64,000 nucleotides of DNA from Variovorax sp. PBL-H6 (GTDB lineage: Bacteria > Pseudomonadota > Gammaproteobacteria > Burkholderiales > Burkholderiaceae_C). The translations under genes and the position numbers were made by a program. Location: NCBI RefSeq assembly GCF_901827155.1, contig NZ_LR594659.1, positions 2,480,001-2,544,000 on the forward strand, in the 5' to 3' direction. The notes below the pieces were generated by a model. That model had not been told where the DNA came from, searched no databases, and saw nothing but the letters and a program-made list of their open reading frames with translations. Every line of letters begins with the position of its first letter. The stretch's first letter is position 1. Of the stretch, positions 32,231 through 40,363 are shown one piece after another.

Positions 32231-32830
32231 TCAGGGCCTCGAAGGGCGGATCGCCGACTTCGGCCTGAAGGCCTTGCAGACCGCCTCGTCGGTTTCCAGA
32301 TACGGCCCGCCGATCAGGTCGATGCAATAGGGCACCGCCGCGAAGATGCCCGGCACCCCCTGCGTGCCATCGGGGTTCTTCAGGCCTTCCAGCGTCTCCG
32401 CGATGGACTTCGGCTGGCCCGGCAGATTGATGATCAGGCTCTTGTCGCGGATCACCGCCACCTGCCGCGACAGGATGGCGGTCGGCACGAAGCGCAGGCT
32501 GATCTGGCGCATCTGTTCGCCGAAGCCCGGCATCTCCTTGTGGGCGACGGCCAGCGTGGCCTCGGGCGTGACGTCGCGCAGGGCGGGCCCGGTGCCGCCG
32601 GTGGTCAGCACCAGCGAGCAGCCGGCGTCGACCAGTTCGATCAGCGCGGCGCTGATGGCGGCTTGCTCGTCGGGGATGAGCCGGGGCTCGAAATCGATGG
32701 GGTTGCGCAGGGCGCGCTTCAGCCATTCCTGCAGTGCGGGCAGGCCTTTGTCCTCGTACACGCCGCTGGAGGCGCGATCGCTGATCGAGACGATGCCGAT
32801 GCGCACCGGGTCGTGGGGACTGCTGGTCAT
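32231..32830 (-). CDS. mog: Molybdopterin adenylyltransferase MogA (199 aa)
   Basis: Adenylates molybdopterin before Mo insertion, and so serves molybdoenzymes such as the NasA nitrate reductase encoded 9 kb away. The MoaB/Mog fold is shown by I-G-I-V-S-I-S-D-R-A-S-S-G, the T-T-G-G-T-G nucleotide loop at about residue 77 and the L-P-G-Q-P-K-S block. Start ATG 32830 overlaps the darP stop (ATGA). Ends 12 nt from the convergent cysE. Confidence 0.93.
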   Translation of the reverse strand: MTSSPHDPVRIGIVSISDRASSGVYEDKGLPALQEWLKRALRNPIDFEPRLIPDEQAAISAALIELVDAGCSLVLTTGGTGPALRDVTPEATLAVAHKEMPGFGEQMRQISLRFVPTAILSRQVAVIRDKSLIINLPGQPKSIAETLEGLKNPDGTQGVPGIFAAVPYCIDLIGGPYLETDEAVCKAFRPKSAIRPSRP

Positions 32831-33483
32831 GCGTCATCCTCGCGCGCCTGCGCAGGGGCTTCGGCCGCAGCGTCCGCAGCGTCATGGCCTTCGAGCTGTG
32901 CGCGCAGCAGCTGGAACAGCTCCCGATAGGCCTTGCCCTGGCGCGGAGCTTCCCCCGGCCGGCCTTCCTTGAGATCCTTTCGCGCCTGGCGCACCAGCGC
33001 GCGCAACTGCTGCGCATCGGTGCCGGAATGGGTTTCGATCCAGCCGCCGAGAGCGTCGTCCTCCGCGATCAGCCGGTCGCGCCAGCGCTCGGCCTCGTGC
33101 AAGATCGCGGCTTCCTGCGCCGGACCGCGGTTCTGCTCGTCGAGCGCTGTGCGGATGGCATCGAGCGTGGCGGCGTCGAGACCGCGCATCAGCTTGCCGA
33201 TGAACTGCATCTGGCGGCGCTTGCCTTCGAAGTTGGTGATGCGCTTGGCTTCGGCGATGGCGTCGCGCAGCTTGTCCCCGAGTTCCAGCTTGTCGAACAG
33301 ACCGGCGCGCAGGCCCAGCAGGGCCTCACCCAAGGTCTGCAGTTCGGTGCTCTCGCGCTTGAGGTCGGTCTTGCTCGCCGCGTCGGTGCCTTTGAGCTCG
33401 CGCTTGAGCTCGAGGTCTAGTTCGCTGCCTTCGGCGACAAAGGTGCCGCGGACGAAGTAGCCTTTCTTGGGTTTGCGGGGCAT
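32827..33483 (-). CDS. darP: Ribosome-associated protein DarP/YjgA (218 aa)
   Basis: A DUF615 protein that assists late 50S assembly near the peptidyl-transferase centre (from E. coli work). M-P-R-K-P-K-K-G-Y-F-V-R-G-type start, then the family's helical core with F-E-G-K-R-R-Q-M-Q-F-I-G-K-L-M-R and a closing K-A-Y-R-E-L-F-Q-L-L. ATG 33483 is chosen because the conserved family start lies there; a Met 22 codons upstream (33549) adds unrelated sequence. Divergent from pmbA, as in E. coli. Confidence 0.93.
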   Translation of the reverse strand: MPRKPKKGYFVRGTFVAEGSELDLELKRELKGTDAASKTDLKRESTELQTLGEALLGLRAGLFDKLELGDKLRDAIAEAKRITNFEGKRRQMQFIGKLMRGLDAATLDAIRTALDEQNRGPAQEAAILHEAERWRDRLIAEDDALGGWIETHSGTDAQQLRALVRQARKDLKEGRPGEAPRQGKAYRELFQLLRAQLEGHDAADAAAEAPAQAREDDA

Positions 33484-33549
33484 GGAGACAATCGTTGGGC
33501 CGTAAGCCGCTCCATCGAAAACGGAGGGCGCAAGTATCATAGCCGCCAC

Positions 33550-34920
33550 ATGAGCACCTCTTCATCGCGCGCCGACTCCGGCTTCGCCTACAGCCGCCCC
33601 TTCTTCGAAAACCTGGTCGACTCGGCCCTGGCGCATGCCAGGAAGCTCGGCGCCACCGACGCCGGCGCTGAGGCGTCCGAGGGCTGCGGCCTCAGCGTCT
33701 CGGTGCGCAAGGGCGAGCTCGAGAATGTCGAGCGCAACCGCGACAAGTCGCTGGGCGTCACGGTCTACGTGGGCCATCGCCGCGGCAATGCCAGCACCTC
33801 CGATTTCTCGGAGGCGGCCATCGCCCAGACGGTGCAGGCCGCCTACGACATCGCACGCTTCACGGCAGAAGACCCCGTCAGCGGCCTGCCCGATGAGGCT
33901 GACATCGCGACCGAGCAGCCCGACCTGGACCTCTTCCATCCCTGGGACGTCAGCAGCGAGCAGGCGGCTGCACTGGCACTGGAATGCGAGGCCGCGGCCT
34001 TGTCGACCGACAAGCGCATCACCAACAGTGAAGGTGCGGGGGTCTCGGCCCAGCAGAGCCACTTCTTCAGCGCGCACACGCGGGGCTTCCGTGGCGGCTA
34101 TGCGAGCTCGCGCCATTCGATCTCGGTGGCGCCGATCGCTGGCAAGGGCAACGACATGCAGCGCGACGCCTGGTACAGCTCGATGCGCTCGGCCGATGAG
34201 CTCGCGAGCCCCAAGGCCGTGGGGCGCTATGCCGCCGAAAGGGCGCTGAGCCGCCTGAAGTCGCGCAAGATCAAGACCACTGAATGCCCGGTGCTGTTCG
34301 AGTCGCCCTTGGCCGCGGGCCTGCTGGGCGGGTTGGTGCAGGCCACCAGCGGCGGCGCGCTCTACCGCAAGAGCAGCTTCCTGCTCGACTCGCTGGGCAA
34401 GCCGGTACTGCCCTCGCACATCGACGTGCTTGAAGACCCGCACATCCCGCGCGGCAAGGGCAGCTCGGCTTTCGACGACGAGGGCGTGGCGACCCGCAAG
34501 CGCAAGGTGGTCGACGGCGGCCGGCTCGAAGGCTACTTCCTGAGCACCTATTCCGCGCGCAAGCTGGGCATGAAGACCACCGGCAATGCCGGCGGCTCGC
34601 ACAACCTCACCCTGAGCTCGCGCAAGACGAAGAAGAGCGACGACCTCGATGCCATGCTCGCGAAGCTCGGCACCGGCCTGTTCGTGATCGAGCTGATGGG
34701 ACAGGGCGTCAACTACGTGACGGGCGACTACTCGCGCGGCGCGAGCGGCTTCTGGGTCGAGAACGGGGCGATCGCCTTTCCGGTGCAGGAGATCACCATC
34801 GCCGGCAACCTGAAGACCATGCTCATGGGCATCGAGGCGGTGGGTGCCGACGCCTACAACTACGGGGCCAAGACCACGGGCTCGGTGCTGGTCAACCGGA
34901 TGAAGGTCGCTGGCAGCTGA
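33550..34920 (+). CDS. pmbA: Metalloprotease subunit PmbA/TldE (456 aa)
   Basis: Partner of TldD in a heterodimeric zinc protease that matures microcins and degrades CcdA in E. coli; no tldD is in this window. Family marks include S-V-R-K-G-E-L-E-N-V-E-R-N near residue 50, the Ser/Thr-rich middle, and G-M-K-T-T-G-N-A-G-G-S-H-N near residue 340. It lacks the H-E-x-x-H zinc motif, as expected for TldE. Ends 3 nt before the convergent hydrolase gene. Confidence 0.95.
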   Translation: MSTSSSRADSGFAYSRPFFENLVDSALAHARKLGATDAGAEASEGCGLSVSVRKGELENVERNRDKSLGVTVYVGHRRGNASTSDFSEAAIAQTVQAAYDIARFTAEDPVSGLPDEADIATEQPDLDLFHPWDVSSEQAAALALECEAAALSTDKRITNSEGAGVSAQQSHFFSAHTRGFRGGYASSRHSISVAPIAGKGNDMQRDAWYSSMRSADELASPKAVGRYAAERALSRLKSRKIKTTECPVLFESPLAAGLLGGLVQATSGGALYRKSSFLLDSLGKPVLPSHIDVLEDPHIPRGKGSSAFDDEGVATRKRKVVDGGRLEGYFLSTYSARKLGMKTTGNAGGSHNLTLSSRKTKKSDDLDAMLAKLGTGLFVIELMGQGVNYVTGDYSRGASGFWVENGAIAFPVQEITIAGNLKTMLMGIEAVGADAYNYGAKTTGSVLVNRMKVAGS

Positions 34921-34923
34921 TCG

Positions 34924-35652
34924 CTAGTCACGCCCGGCTTCGATGATCTTGCGCGCCAGCAGCGCGGGGTCGGTAAAGCACAGCTCGTGGCTGCCGGAAC
35001 ACTCGACCAGCCGGAACAAGCCCAGGCGCTCCGACAGGCGCGGATGCCAAGGCAGGCTGTGCGGCAATGCGATGTCCTGCTGGCAGTTCAGGTAGGACTT
35101 GCCCACCGGGAGTTCCGCCAGTTCAGCGTTGAGGGCTGCGGGATCGGTGAAGGTCCGGTAGGGGTGCGGGTTGAGCAGCCCGTAGGCGCGTTCGGCCGTG
35201 GCCATGTCGGCATCGTTGATGAAGACATCGCGCCAGATCGGAAAGGGCAGCGTGATCGCGCCGTCGTTCTGCGCCGCGATACCGTCGAACATGGCCTTGT
35301 ACTGAGGCGGCACCAGGTCGACGAGGGATTGGCCATGAAGCGGCACAAAGGCGTTCCAGTACACCAGCCGGCGCACACGTTCGGACACCAGGCTCATCGC
35401 GCCCGAGATCACCATGCCTCCGTAGCTATGGCCGACCAGGCGCACGTCGCGCAGGTTGCGCTCAGTGATGAAGTCGGCCAGCGACTGGACCGCCTCGGCC
35501 AGGCCGGTGGCCGCACGCGAGTCGCCGGGCCGGTTGCCGGCCAGTGTCGGACAGTGCACGGTATGCCCCTGGGCCCGGATGGTCTCGGCCACGGGCTCCA
35601 GCAATTCGCCCGTGTGCCACGCGCCGTGAACGAGAACGTAGGTGTCCGCCAT
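34924..35652 (-). CDS. Alpha/beta hydrolase, methylesterase-like (242 aa)
   Basis: Starts T-Y-V-L-V-H-G-A-W-H, the oxyanion strand of the plant methylesterase / hydroxynitrile-lyase-like branch. Nucleophile elbow G-H-S-Y-G-G (Ser at about residue 83), and a late G-S-H-E-L-C-F His. ATG 35652 is chosen for its GAGGAG 6 nt upstream. No signal peptide, so cytoplasmic. Substrate unknown; esters of small aromatic or hydroxy acids would be typical. Confidence 0.85.
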   Translation of the reverse strand: MADTYVLVHGAWHTGELLEPVAETIRAQGHTVHCPTLAGNRPGDSRAATGLAEAVQSLADFITERNLRDVRLVGHSYGGMVISGAMSLVSERVRRLVYWNAFVPLHGQSLVDLVPPQYKAMFDGIAAQNDGAITLPFPIWRDVFINDADMATAERAYGLLNPHPYRTFTDPAALNAELAELPVGKSYLNCQQDIALPHSLPWHPRLSERLGLFRLVECSGSHELCFTDPALLARKIIEAGRD

Positions 35653-35788
35653 TTCAATCTCCTCGTGTTGCAAGCAAGGGCTGCAAGGGAGCAGCGACGG
35701 AGCCTGGCCGGTGCAGTGAGGGGCTCCATCCACGCACTATGGCCTGTGCGGCTGAGCGAACTATAGGGCCCGCCCGGTCGGCCGCCAA

Positions 35789-36241
35789 CTATCGCGCGAG
35801 TGCGGCGCGTACCTTGTCGATGACGCGGACGTAGGGCGCGGTGAAGCCGTCGAGCGGCGCATCGGGCGCCAGCCAGCTGAAGCGGAAGACCAGCCCGTGT
35901 TCCTCGGGGCTGCCGGTGGCCGTGTGCTCAAAGCGCTCGGGCAGCTGTGCCTGCGTCCGCATCAGGAACAGGTGCCAGAGCTGCGAATGCTTTCGCTGGC
36001 CACGCTGGATATCGGTCTCGCGCTCGCGGTCCAGCGTGCCCAGGGGCACCAGCTCGCCGTCGTAGACGATGCCCGATTCCTCGAGCAGCTCGCGCCGGAC
36101 CGCATCCTCCGGCGACTCGCCGGGCTCGACCGTGCCCTTGGGCAGCTGCATGCCGGCATCGCCGGGATGGAAGAAGACCAGCAGACGGTCCCGGCAATCG
36201 ACGAGGCAGGCGCAGGCCTTGAGCACCTGCTGCGCCGGCAC
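35789..36241 (-). CDS. NUDIX hydrolase (150 aa)
   Basis: The Nudix box is complete: G-T-V-E-P-G-E-S-P-E-D-A-V-R-R-E-L-L-E-E, then S-G-I (G-x5-E-x7-R-E-x-x-E-E-x-G), at about residues 36-58, giving the Mg2+ site. It would hydrolyse a nucleoside diphosphate linked to another group; the substrate cannot be told. GTG start at 36241, 2 nt after the yqeY stop. Last gene of the rpsU-yqeY-nudix set. Confidence 0.9.
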   Translation of the reverse strand: MPAQQVLKACACLVDCRDRLLVFFHPGDAGMQLPKGTVEPGESPEDAVRRELLEESGIVYDGELVPLGTLDRERETDIQRGQRKHSQLWHLFLMRTQAQLPERFEHTATGSPEEHGLVFRFSWLAPDAPLDGFTAPYVRVIDKVRAALAR

Positions 36242-36243
36242 GG

Positions 36244-36693
36244 TCAGCCGCCCGAGAGCGCGGCCTTGACCGCGGCGCTGACGAGGCCCATGTCGGCCTT
36301 GCCCGCCAGGCGCGTCTTGACGGCGCCCATTACCTTGCCCATGTCGCCGGGACCCTTGGCGCCCAGTTCGGCGACGATGGCCCGGACTTCGGCCGTGATC
36401 TCCTCGGCGCTCATGCGCTGCGGCAGATAGGCCTCCAGCACTTTGATTTCGGCGGCTTCCTTGTCCGCCAGGTCGGTGCGTCCGCCCTGGGTGAAGGCGG
36501 TGACCGAGTCCTTGCGCTGCTTCACCAGCCTGTCGACGATGGCCACCACCATCGCGTCGTCCAACTCGATGCGTTCGTCGACTTCCTTCTGCTTGAGGGC
36601 CGCCAGCAGCAGGCGGATGGTGCCCAGGCGCTCCGAGTCCTTGGCGCGCATGGCGGTCTTCATGTCTTCGGTGATCTGATCCTTGAGGCTCAT
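36244..36693 (-). CDS. GatB/YqeY domain protein (149 aa)
   Basis: A small YqeY protein resembling the tail domain of the GatB amidotransferase subunit. M-S-L-K-D-Q-I-T-E-D-M-K start, then R-L-L-L-A-A-L-K-Q-K-E-V-D and a closing K-G-P-G-D-M-G-K-V-M-G block, which are the family's most conserved stretches. ATG 36693 is preferred over the Met 10 codons upstream because the family start lies here. Follows rpsU, the usual gene order. Role in tRNA-dependent processes is presumed, not shown. Confidence 0.93.
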   Translation of the reverse strand: MSLKDQITEDMKTAMRAKDSERLGTIRLLLAALKQKEVDERIELDDAMVVAIVDRLVKQRKDSVTAFTQGGRTDLADKEAAEIKVLEAYLPQRMSAEEITAEVRAIVAELGAKGPGDMGKVMGAVKTRLAGKADMGLVSAAVKAALSGG

Positions 36694-36724
36694 GGCTTTG
36701 CTTTCGGAGGGCGGAAATGACAAG

Positions 36725-36753
36725 AGCCGCGGCAGGGTTTCCCTGGCGCGGCT
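36725..36753 (-). terminator. Strong hairpin between rpsU and yqeY
   Basis: AGCCGCGGCAGGG (36725-36737), loop TTT, CCCTGGCGCGGCT (36741-36753): 13 bp with one mismatch. No U run follows on the minus strand (CTTGTCA), so it may act as an attenuator or mRNA-end stabiliser that lowers yqeY expression relative to rpsU. A second dyad, CGTCGG/CCGACG, lies at 36771-36789. Confidence 0.5.
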
Positions 36754-36803
36754 CGGAGGCTCGGAACGGGCGTCGGTACGAGTCCGACGCGGCGGGTGCC
36801 AGC

Positions 36804-37016
36804 TCAGTACAGCTTCTTGGGGAGCTGCATGCTGCGCACGCGCTTGTAGTGGCGCTTGACCGCGGCCGCCTTCTTGCGCTTGCGCTCGGCGGTCGGCTTC
36901 TCGTAGAACTCGCGGGCGCGCAGATCGGTCAGCAGGCCGAGCTTTTCGATGGTGCGCTTGAAGCGGCGAAGCGCGACGTCGAAGGGCTCGTTTTCTTTAA
37001 CGCGGATAGTGGTCAT
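36804..37016 (-). CDS. rpsU: 30S ribosomal protein S21 (70 aa)
   Basis: Full-length bS21: [21 protein letters not shown] start and a very basic C-terminal half ([13 protein letters not shown]). S21 sits at the platform of the 30S subunit beside the anti-Shine-Dalgarno end of 16S rRNA. The 15 nt before the ATG on the minus strand (AACCGATTTTTAA) have no purine-rich ribosome site, which is odd for a highly expressed gene. Upstream 37017-37114 is gene-free leader and presumed promoter. Confidence 0.97.
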
Positions 37017-37114
37017 TTAAAAATCGGTTGCTTGATTTTTGGCTTGGGGAAGATCGGGGCCCCGGGCCGGGTTTCCTCAACACGAAAGGGTAGGCCGTTG
37101 AGGGGTGGCCAAAG

Positions 37115-38359
37115 TTAGCCGGGCATTATAGCGCGATCGCAGCGTGCCGCCAGTGCCTGCGCGCAGGCATGCGCGCTGGCCCAGGCCCACTGGAAGTTGT
37201 AGCCGCCCAGCCAGCCGGTGACATCCACCACCTCGCCGATGAAATACAGGCCGGGCTGCTTCGATTCCATCGTTTGGGAGGAGAGGTCGCGGGTATCGAT
37301 GCCGCCAGCCGTGACTTCCGCCTTCTTGTACCCCTCGGTCCCGCTGGGCGTGATCTGCCAGCGGGCGATGCGCTCGGCCAGCGCCGCCAAGGCCCGGTCT
37401 GCCGCCTCGTTGATCGGGCGCTGCAGTGCCGGGTCCTCCCCCACCCAGGCGTCGGCCAGCCGGGCCGGCACCAGGCCGGCGAGCTCGTTGGCGATGCGCT
37501 TGCGCGAACGCTGCTTGGCCTCGGCCAGGGCGGCCTGCACGTCTACGCCGGGCGCGAAGTCGATGTCGAGCGGCGCTCCGGGCTGCCAGTAGCTGGAGAT
37601 CTGCAGCACCGCCGGACCGGAGAGGCCTCGATGGGTGAACAGCAGGTCTTCGAGAAACACCGCACGAGCCTTCTTGCTGCCGGTCGCGATCTGCACGGGC
37701 AGAGCAAGGCCGGCGAGGTCGGCATAGGGTGCCCAGGCTTCGCCGCCGAAGGTCAGTGGCACCAGGGCAGGGCGGGGCGGGACCACGCGCAGGCCGAACT
37801 GGGCTGCCAGCCGGTAGCCGAAGTCGGTCGCGCCGATCTGGGGAATGGACAGACCCCCGGTCGCCACCACCAGCTGCGGCGCCTGCGCCTCGCCGCGGCG
37901 GGTCTGGAGCCGATAGCCCTCATCCGGGGCAAAGGCGATCTCGCCGACGCTGCAGGGCTGCCAGTGCATCACGCCCCCGGCCGCGCACTCGGCCAGCAGC
38001 AGGTCGATGATCTGCTGCGACGAACCGTCGCAGAAGAGCTGTCCCTTGTGCTTCTCGTGGTACGCGATGCCATGGCGCTGGACCAGGTCGATGAACTGCT
38101 GTGGCGTGTAGCGCGACAGCGCCGAGCGGCAGAAATTCGGGTTCTCGCCGATGAAGTGGCGCTGCGGTGCGCGCACGTCCAGGTCGCGGTTGGTGAAGTT
38201 GGCACGGCCGCCGCCGGAGATTCGGATCTTCTCGCCGATGCGTTCGGCATGGTCGATCAGCAGCACCTTCAGGCCCCGCTGGCCCGCGAGCCCGGCGCAG
38301 AACAGGCCCGCCGCGCCGGCGCCGATGACGATCGCGTCGAATGCGCTTGCTGTCCCCAT
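37115..38359 (-). CDS. NAD(P)/FAD-dependent oxidoreductase, HI0933/YhiN family (414 aa)
   Basis: N-terminal dinucleotide-binding G-A-G-A-A-G-L-F-C-A-G, followed by the family hallmark I-S-G-G-G-R-A-N-F-T-N at about residue 48, A-T-G-G-L-S-I-P-Q-I-G in the middle, and a C-terminal F-I-G-E-V-V-D-V-T-G-W-L-G-G-Y-N-F-Q-W-A-W. It is a soluble flavoprotein of the BaiN-like group. The physiological substrate is not known. ATG 38359 shares a base with the stop of the upstream desaturase gene (TGATG), so the two are co-translated. Confidence 0.92.
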   Translation of the reverse strand: MGTASAFDAIVIGAGAAGLFCAGLAGQRGLKVLLIDHAERIGEKIRISGGGRANFTNRDLDVRAPQRHFIGENPNFCRSALSRYTPQQFIDLVQRHGIAYHEKHKGQLFCDGSSQQIIDLLLAECAAGGVMHWQPCSVGEIAFAPDEGYRLQTRRGEAQAPQLVVATGGLSIPQIGATDFGYRLAAQFGLRVVPPRPALVPLTFGGEAWAPYADLAGLALPVQIATGSKKARAVFLEDLLFTHRGLSGPAVLQISSYWQPGAPLDIDFAPGVDVQAALAEAKQRSRKRIANELAGLVPARLADAWVGEDPALQRPINEAADRALAALAERIARWQITPSGTEGYKKAEVTAGGIDTRDLSSQTMESKQPGLYFIGEVVDVTGWLGGYNFQWAWASAHACAQALAARCDRAIMPG

Positions 38360-39495
38360 CAGCCCTTCCACAGGAACGGAAACTTCAGCTGCTTCAAGAA
38401 GCCGTTGGGCACGTAGTCGCCCACCACCCCATAGTGCTCGGGCCACAGCCGGGTGCTTTTCACCGCGGTGCCGAAGAGATAGTCGAGGAAGGCGTAGTGC
38501 GCCGCGTAGTTCTTGTCGATCGCCTCGTCGTCCTGGCTGTGGTGCCAGTGGTGAAAGTTGGGCGTGACGATCACATAGCGCAGCGGACCCAGCCGCACGC
38601 TCACGTTGGCATGGTTGAACACCGCCTGGAACCCCACCACCACGATGTAGGCGTCGATCACCTCCTTGCTGAAGCCCAGCACATAGATCGGCGCCAGCAC
38701 CAGCGTCCGTGTGATCAGCAATTCGAGGATGTGCTGGCGCGAGCCCGCCAGCCAGTCCATGCTCTTCACGCTGTGGTGCACCGCATGCAGGCGCCACAGC
38801 AGCGGCACCTCGTGGTAGGCACGGTGCGTCCAGTACTGCACCAGGTCGGCCACCAGGACGATCAGCAGCAGCCCGGCCCAGAAGGGCAAGCCCGCGATCC
38901 AGCCGCGGACGCCGTCGTTGGCGGCCCAGCCGAAGAGCTTGTGCACCAGCAGGTTGGTGGCCAGCAACACGAATCCGACGATCATGTGGTTGACCACGAA
39001 GTGGTGGAAGTCGGTCTGCCATTCGGCGCGGAACACCGGCTGCTCCTTGCGGTGGGCGAACAGCTTCTCGATGAAGATGAAGATCAGCGAAGAGCCCAGC
39101 AGGTCGAGGATGAACCAGTCCAGCCCGATGTAGGGGGTGTTGTCCGCGAAGTCGTTGACTGGCACCTTGTGCCCGCCCAGCAGCGCTGCCGCGACCACCA
39201 GCAGGAAGGCGAATGCGGACAGCCAGCGCGAGCGATTGAAGATGATGTTGACCAGCGCCAGCCCGCCGGCGACGACCATCGCCGCGAGGAGCACCAGGCG
39301 CATCACGTCGACGCTGTAGCTGCGGCGCAGCTCGGGCGTGCTCAGGTACTGCGGGAAGTGGAAGACAAGCACGCCCAGCAAGCAGAGGATGCCCAGCGAG
39401 AGCGCGATGGTGCCGGTGACGAGGCCGCGGCCACGCTGCAATTCGCCATGGCTCTCGACGAATTCGTTGAGTTTCTCGAGTTCCAGCATGCCCAT
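38359..39495 (-). CDS. Sterol desaturase / fatty acid hydroxylase family membrane protein (378 aa)
   Basis: Four to six N-terminal hydrophobic helices and then the di-iron histidine clusters of the superfamily: H-R-A-Y-H-E (H-x3-H), H-A-V-H-H-S (H-x2-H-H), H-A-N and a late H-H-W-H-H-S. It is an inner-membrane oxygen-dependent hydroxylase or desaturase of lipids. Extra His residues in D-F-H-H-F-V-V-N-H precede the usual clusters. ATG 39495. Forms a two-gene unit with the flavoprotein downstream, which could supply electrons, though this is inference. Confidence 0.88.
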   Translation of the reverse strand: MGMLELEKLNEFVESHGELQRGRGLVTGTIALSLGILCLLGVLVFHFPQYLSTPELRRSYSVDVMRLVLLAAMVVAGGLALVNIIFNRSRWLSAFAFLLVVAAALLGGHKVPVNDFADNTPYIGLDWFILDLLGSSLIFIFIEKLFAHRKEQPVFRAEWQTDFHHFVVNHMIVGFVLLATNLLVHKLFGWAANDGVRGWIAGLPFWAGLLLIVLVADLVQYWTHRAYHEVPLLWRLHAVHHSVKSMDWLAGSRQHILELLITRTLVLAPIYVLGFSKEVIDAYIVVVGFQAVFNHANVSVRLGPLRYVIVTPNFHHWHHSQDDEAIDKNYAAHYAFLDYLFGTAVKSTRLWPEHYGVVGDYVPNGFLKQLKFPFLWKG

Positions 39496-39568
39496 CTCCG
39501 CCCGTTGTTCTTCAGGCCGAAGATTCTAGGGCGGTGGCCTCGATGTGCCGACTGGCCGAACGGCCTGT

Positions 39569-40363
39569 TCAGGTGCCGAAGCGCGTGGCCGGAAGGCCCG
39601 CAGCCACCAGGCCGCGCAGCACGTCGCCCACCACGATCACGGCCGGGCTGCCCAGCCCAGTTGCCGCCAGGTCGCCGGGCAGCTGCGCCAGCGTGGTCGC
39701 GATATGGCGCTGCTGCGGCAGGCTGGCGTGCTGGATCACCGCCACCGGCGTTTCACCTCCGAGCCCGTGCAGCAGTTCCTGCTGGATATGCGCCACCCCG
39801 CTCACGCCCATGTAGATCACGAGCGTGAGATGCGCGTCGCGCACCGTGGCGGCCAGCTGGCGCCAATCGGTCGGGTGCTCATGGGCCGCGTGCCCGGTCT
39901 TGGCATGGCCGGTCACGAAGACGACACCCTGCGCGTGATCGCGATGCGTCAGCGGCACGCCCAGCCCGGTGACCGCTGCCAACCCGGCGGTGATGCCGTT
40001 GATCACCCGCACCTCGATGCCTTCCTCGCGCAGGTGCTCCACCTCCTCGCCGCCACGGCCGAAGATGAAGGGGTCGCCGCCCTTGAGGCGCACCACGGTC
40101 TCGCCCTCGCGCACCGCGGTGATCATCAGCCGCTCGATGAAGGCCTGCGGCGTGCTCTTGCAGCCGCCGCGCTTGCCCACGTGGACGATGCGCGCCCCGG
40201 GCCGGGCGTAGCTGGCCAGGATCTCGTCGCTGACCAGGTCGTCGACCAGCAGCACCGTGGCCGCCTGGATCGCCTTGACAGCCTTGACGGTCAGCAGCTC
40301 GGGGTCGCCGGGGCCGGCGCCGACCAGCGTGCAGCTGCCTTGGGAGAGATAAGGAAGGCTCAT
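39569..40363 (-). CDS. cobA: Uroporphyrinogen-III C-methyltransferase (SUMT, 264 aa)
   Basis: Adds two methyl groups from SAM to uroporphyrinogen III to give precorrin-2, the start of siroheme. P-loop-like V-G-A-G-P-G-D-P-E-L-L-T near residue 15, then V-R-L-K-G-G-D-P-F-I-F-G-R-G-G-E-E, the SUMT signatures. It is the single-domain CobA form, without the CysG dehydrogenase/chelatase part. ATG 40363 overlaps the ybiB stop (ATGA). Position at the end of nirB-nirD-nasA-ybiB-cobA fits supply of siroheme to NirB. Confidence 0.95.
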   Translation of the reverse strand: MSLPYLSQGSCTLVGAGPGDPELLTVKAVKAIQAATVLLVDDLVSDEILASYARPGARIVHVGKRGGCKSTPQAFIERLMITAVREGETVVRLKGGDPFIFGRGGEEVEHLREEGIEVRVINGITAGLAAVTGLGVPLTHRDHAQGVVFVTGHAKTGHAAHEHPTDWRQLAATVRDAHLTLVIYMGVSGVAHIQQELLHGLGGETPVAVIQHASLPQQRHIATTLAQLPGDLAATGLGSPAVIVVGDVLRGLVAAGLPATRFGT

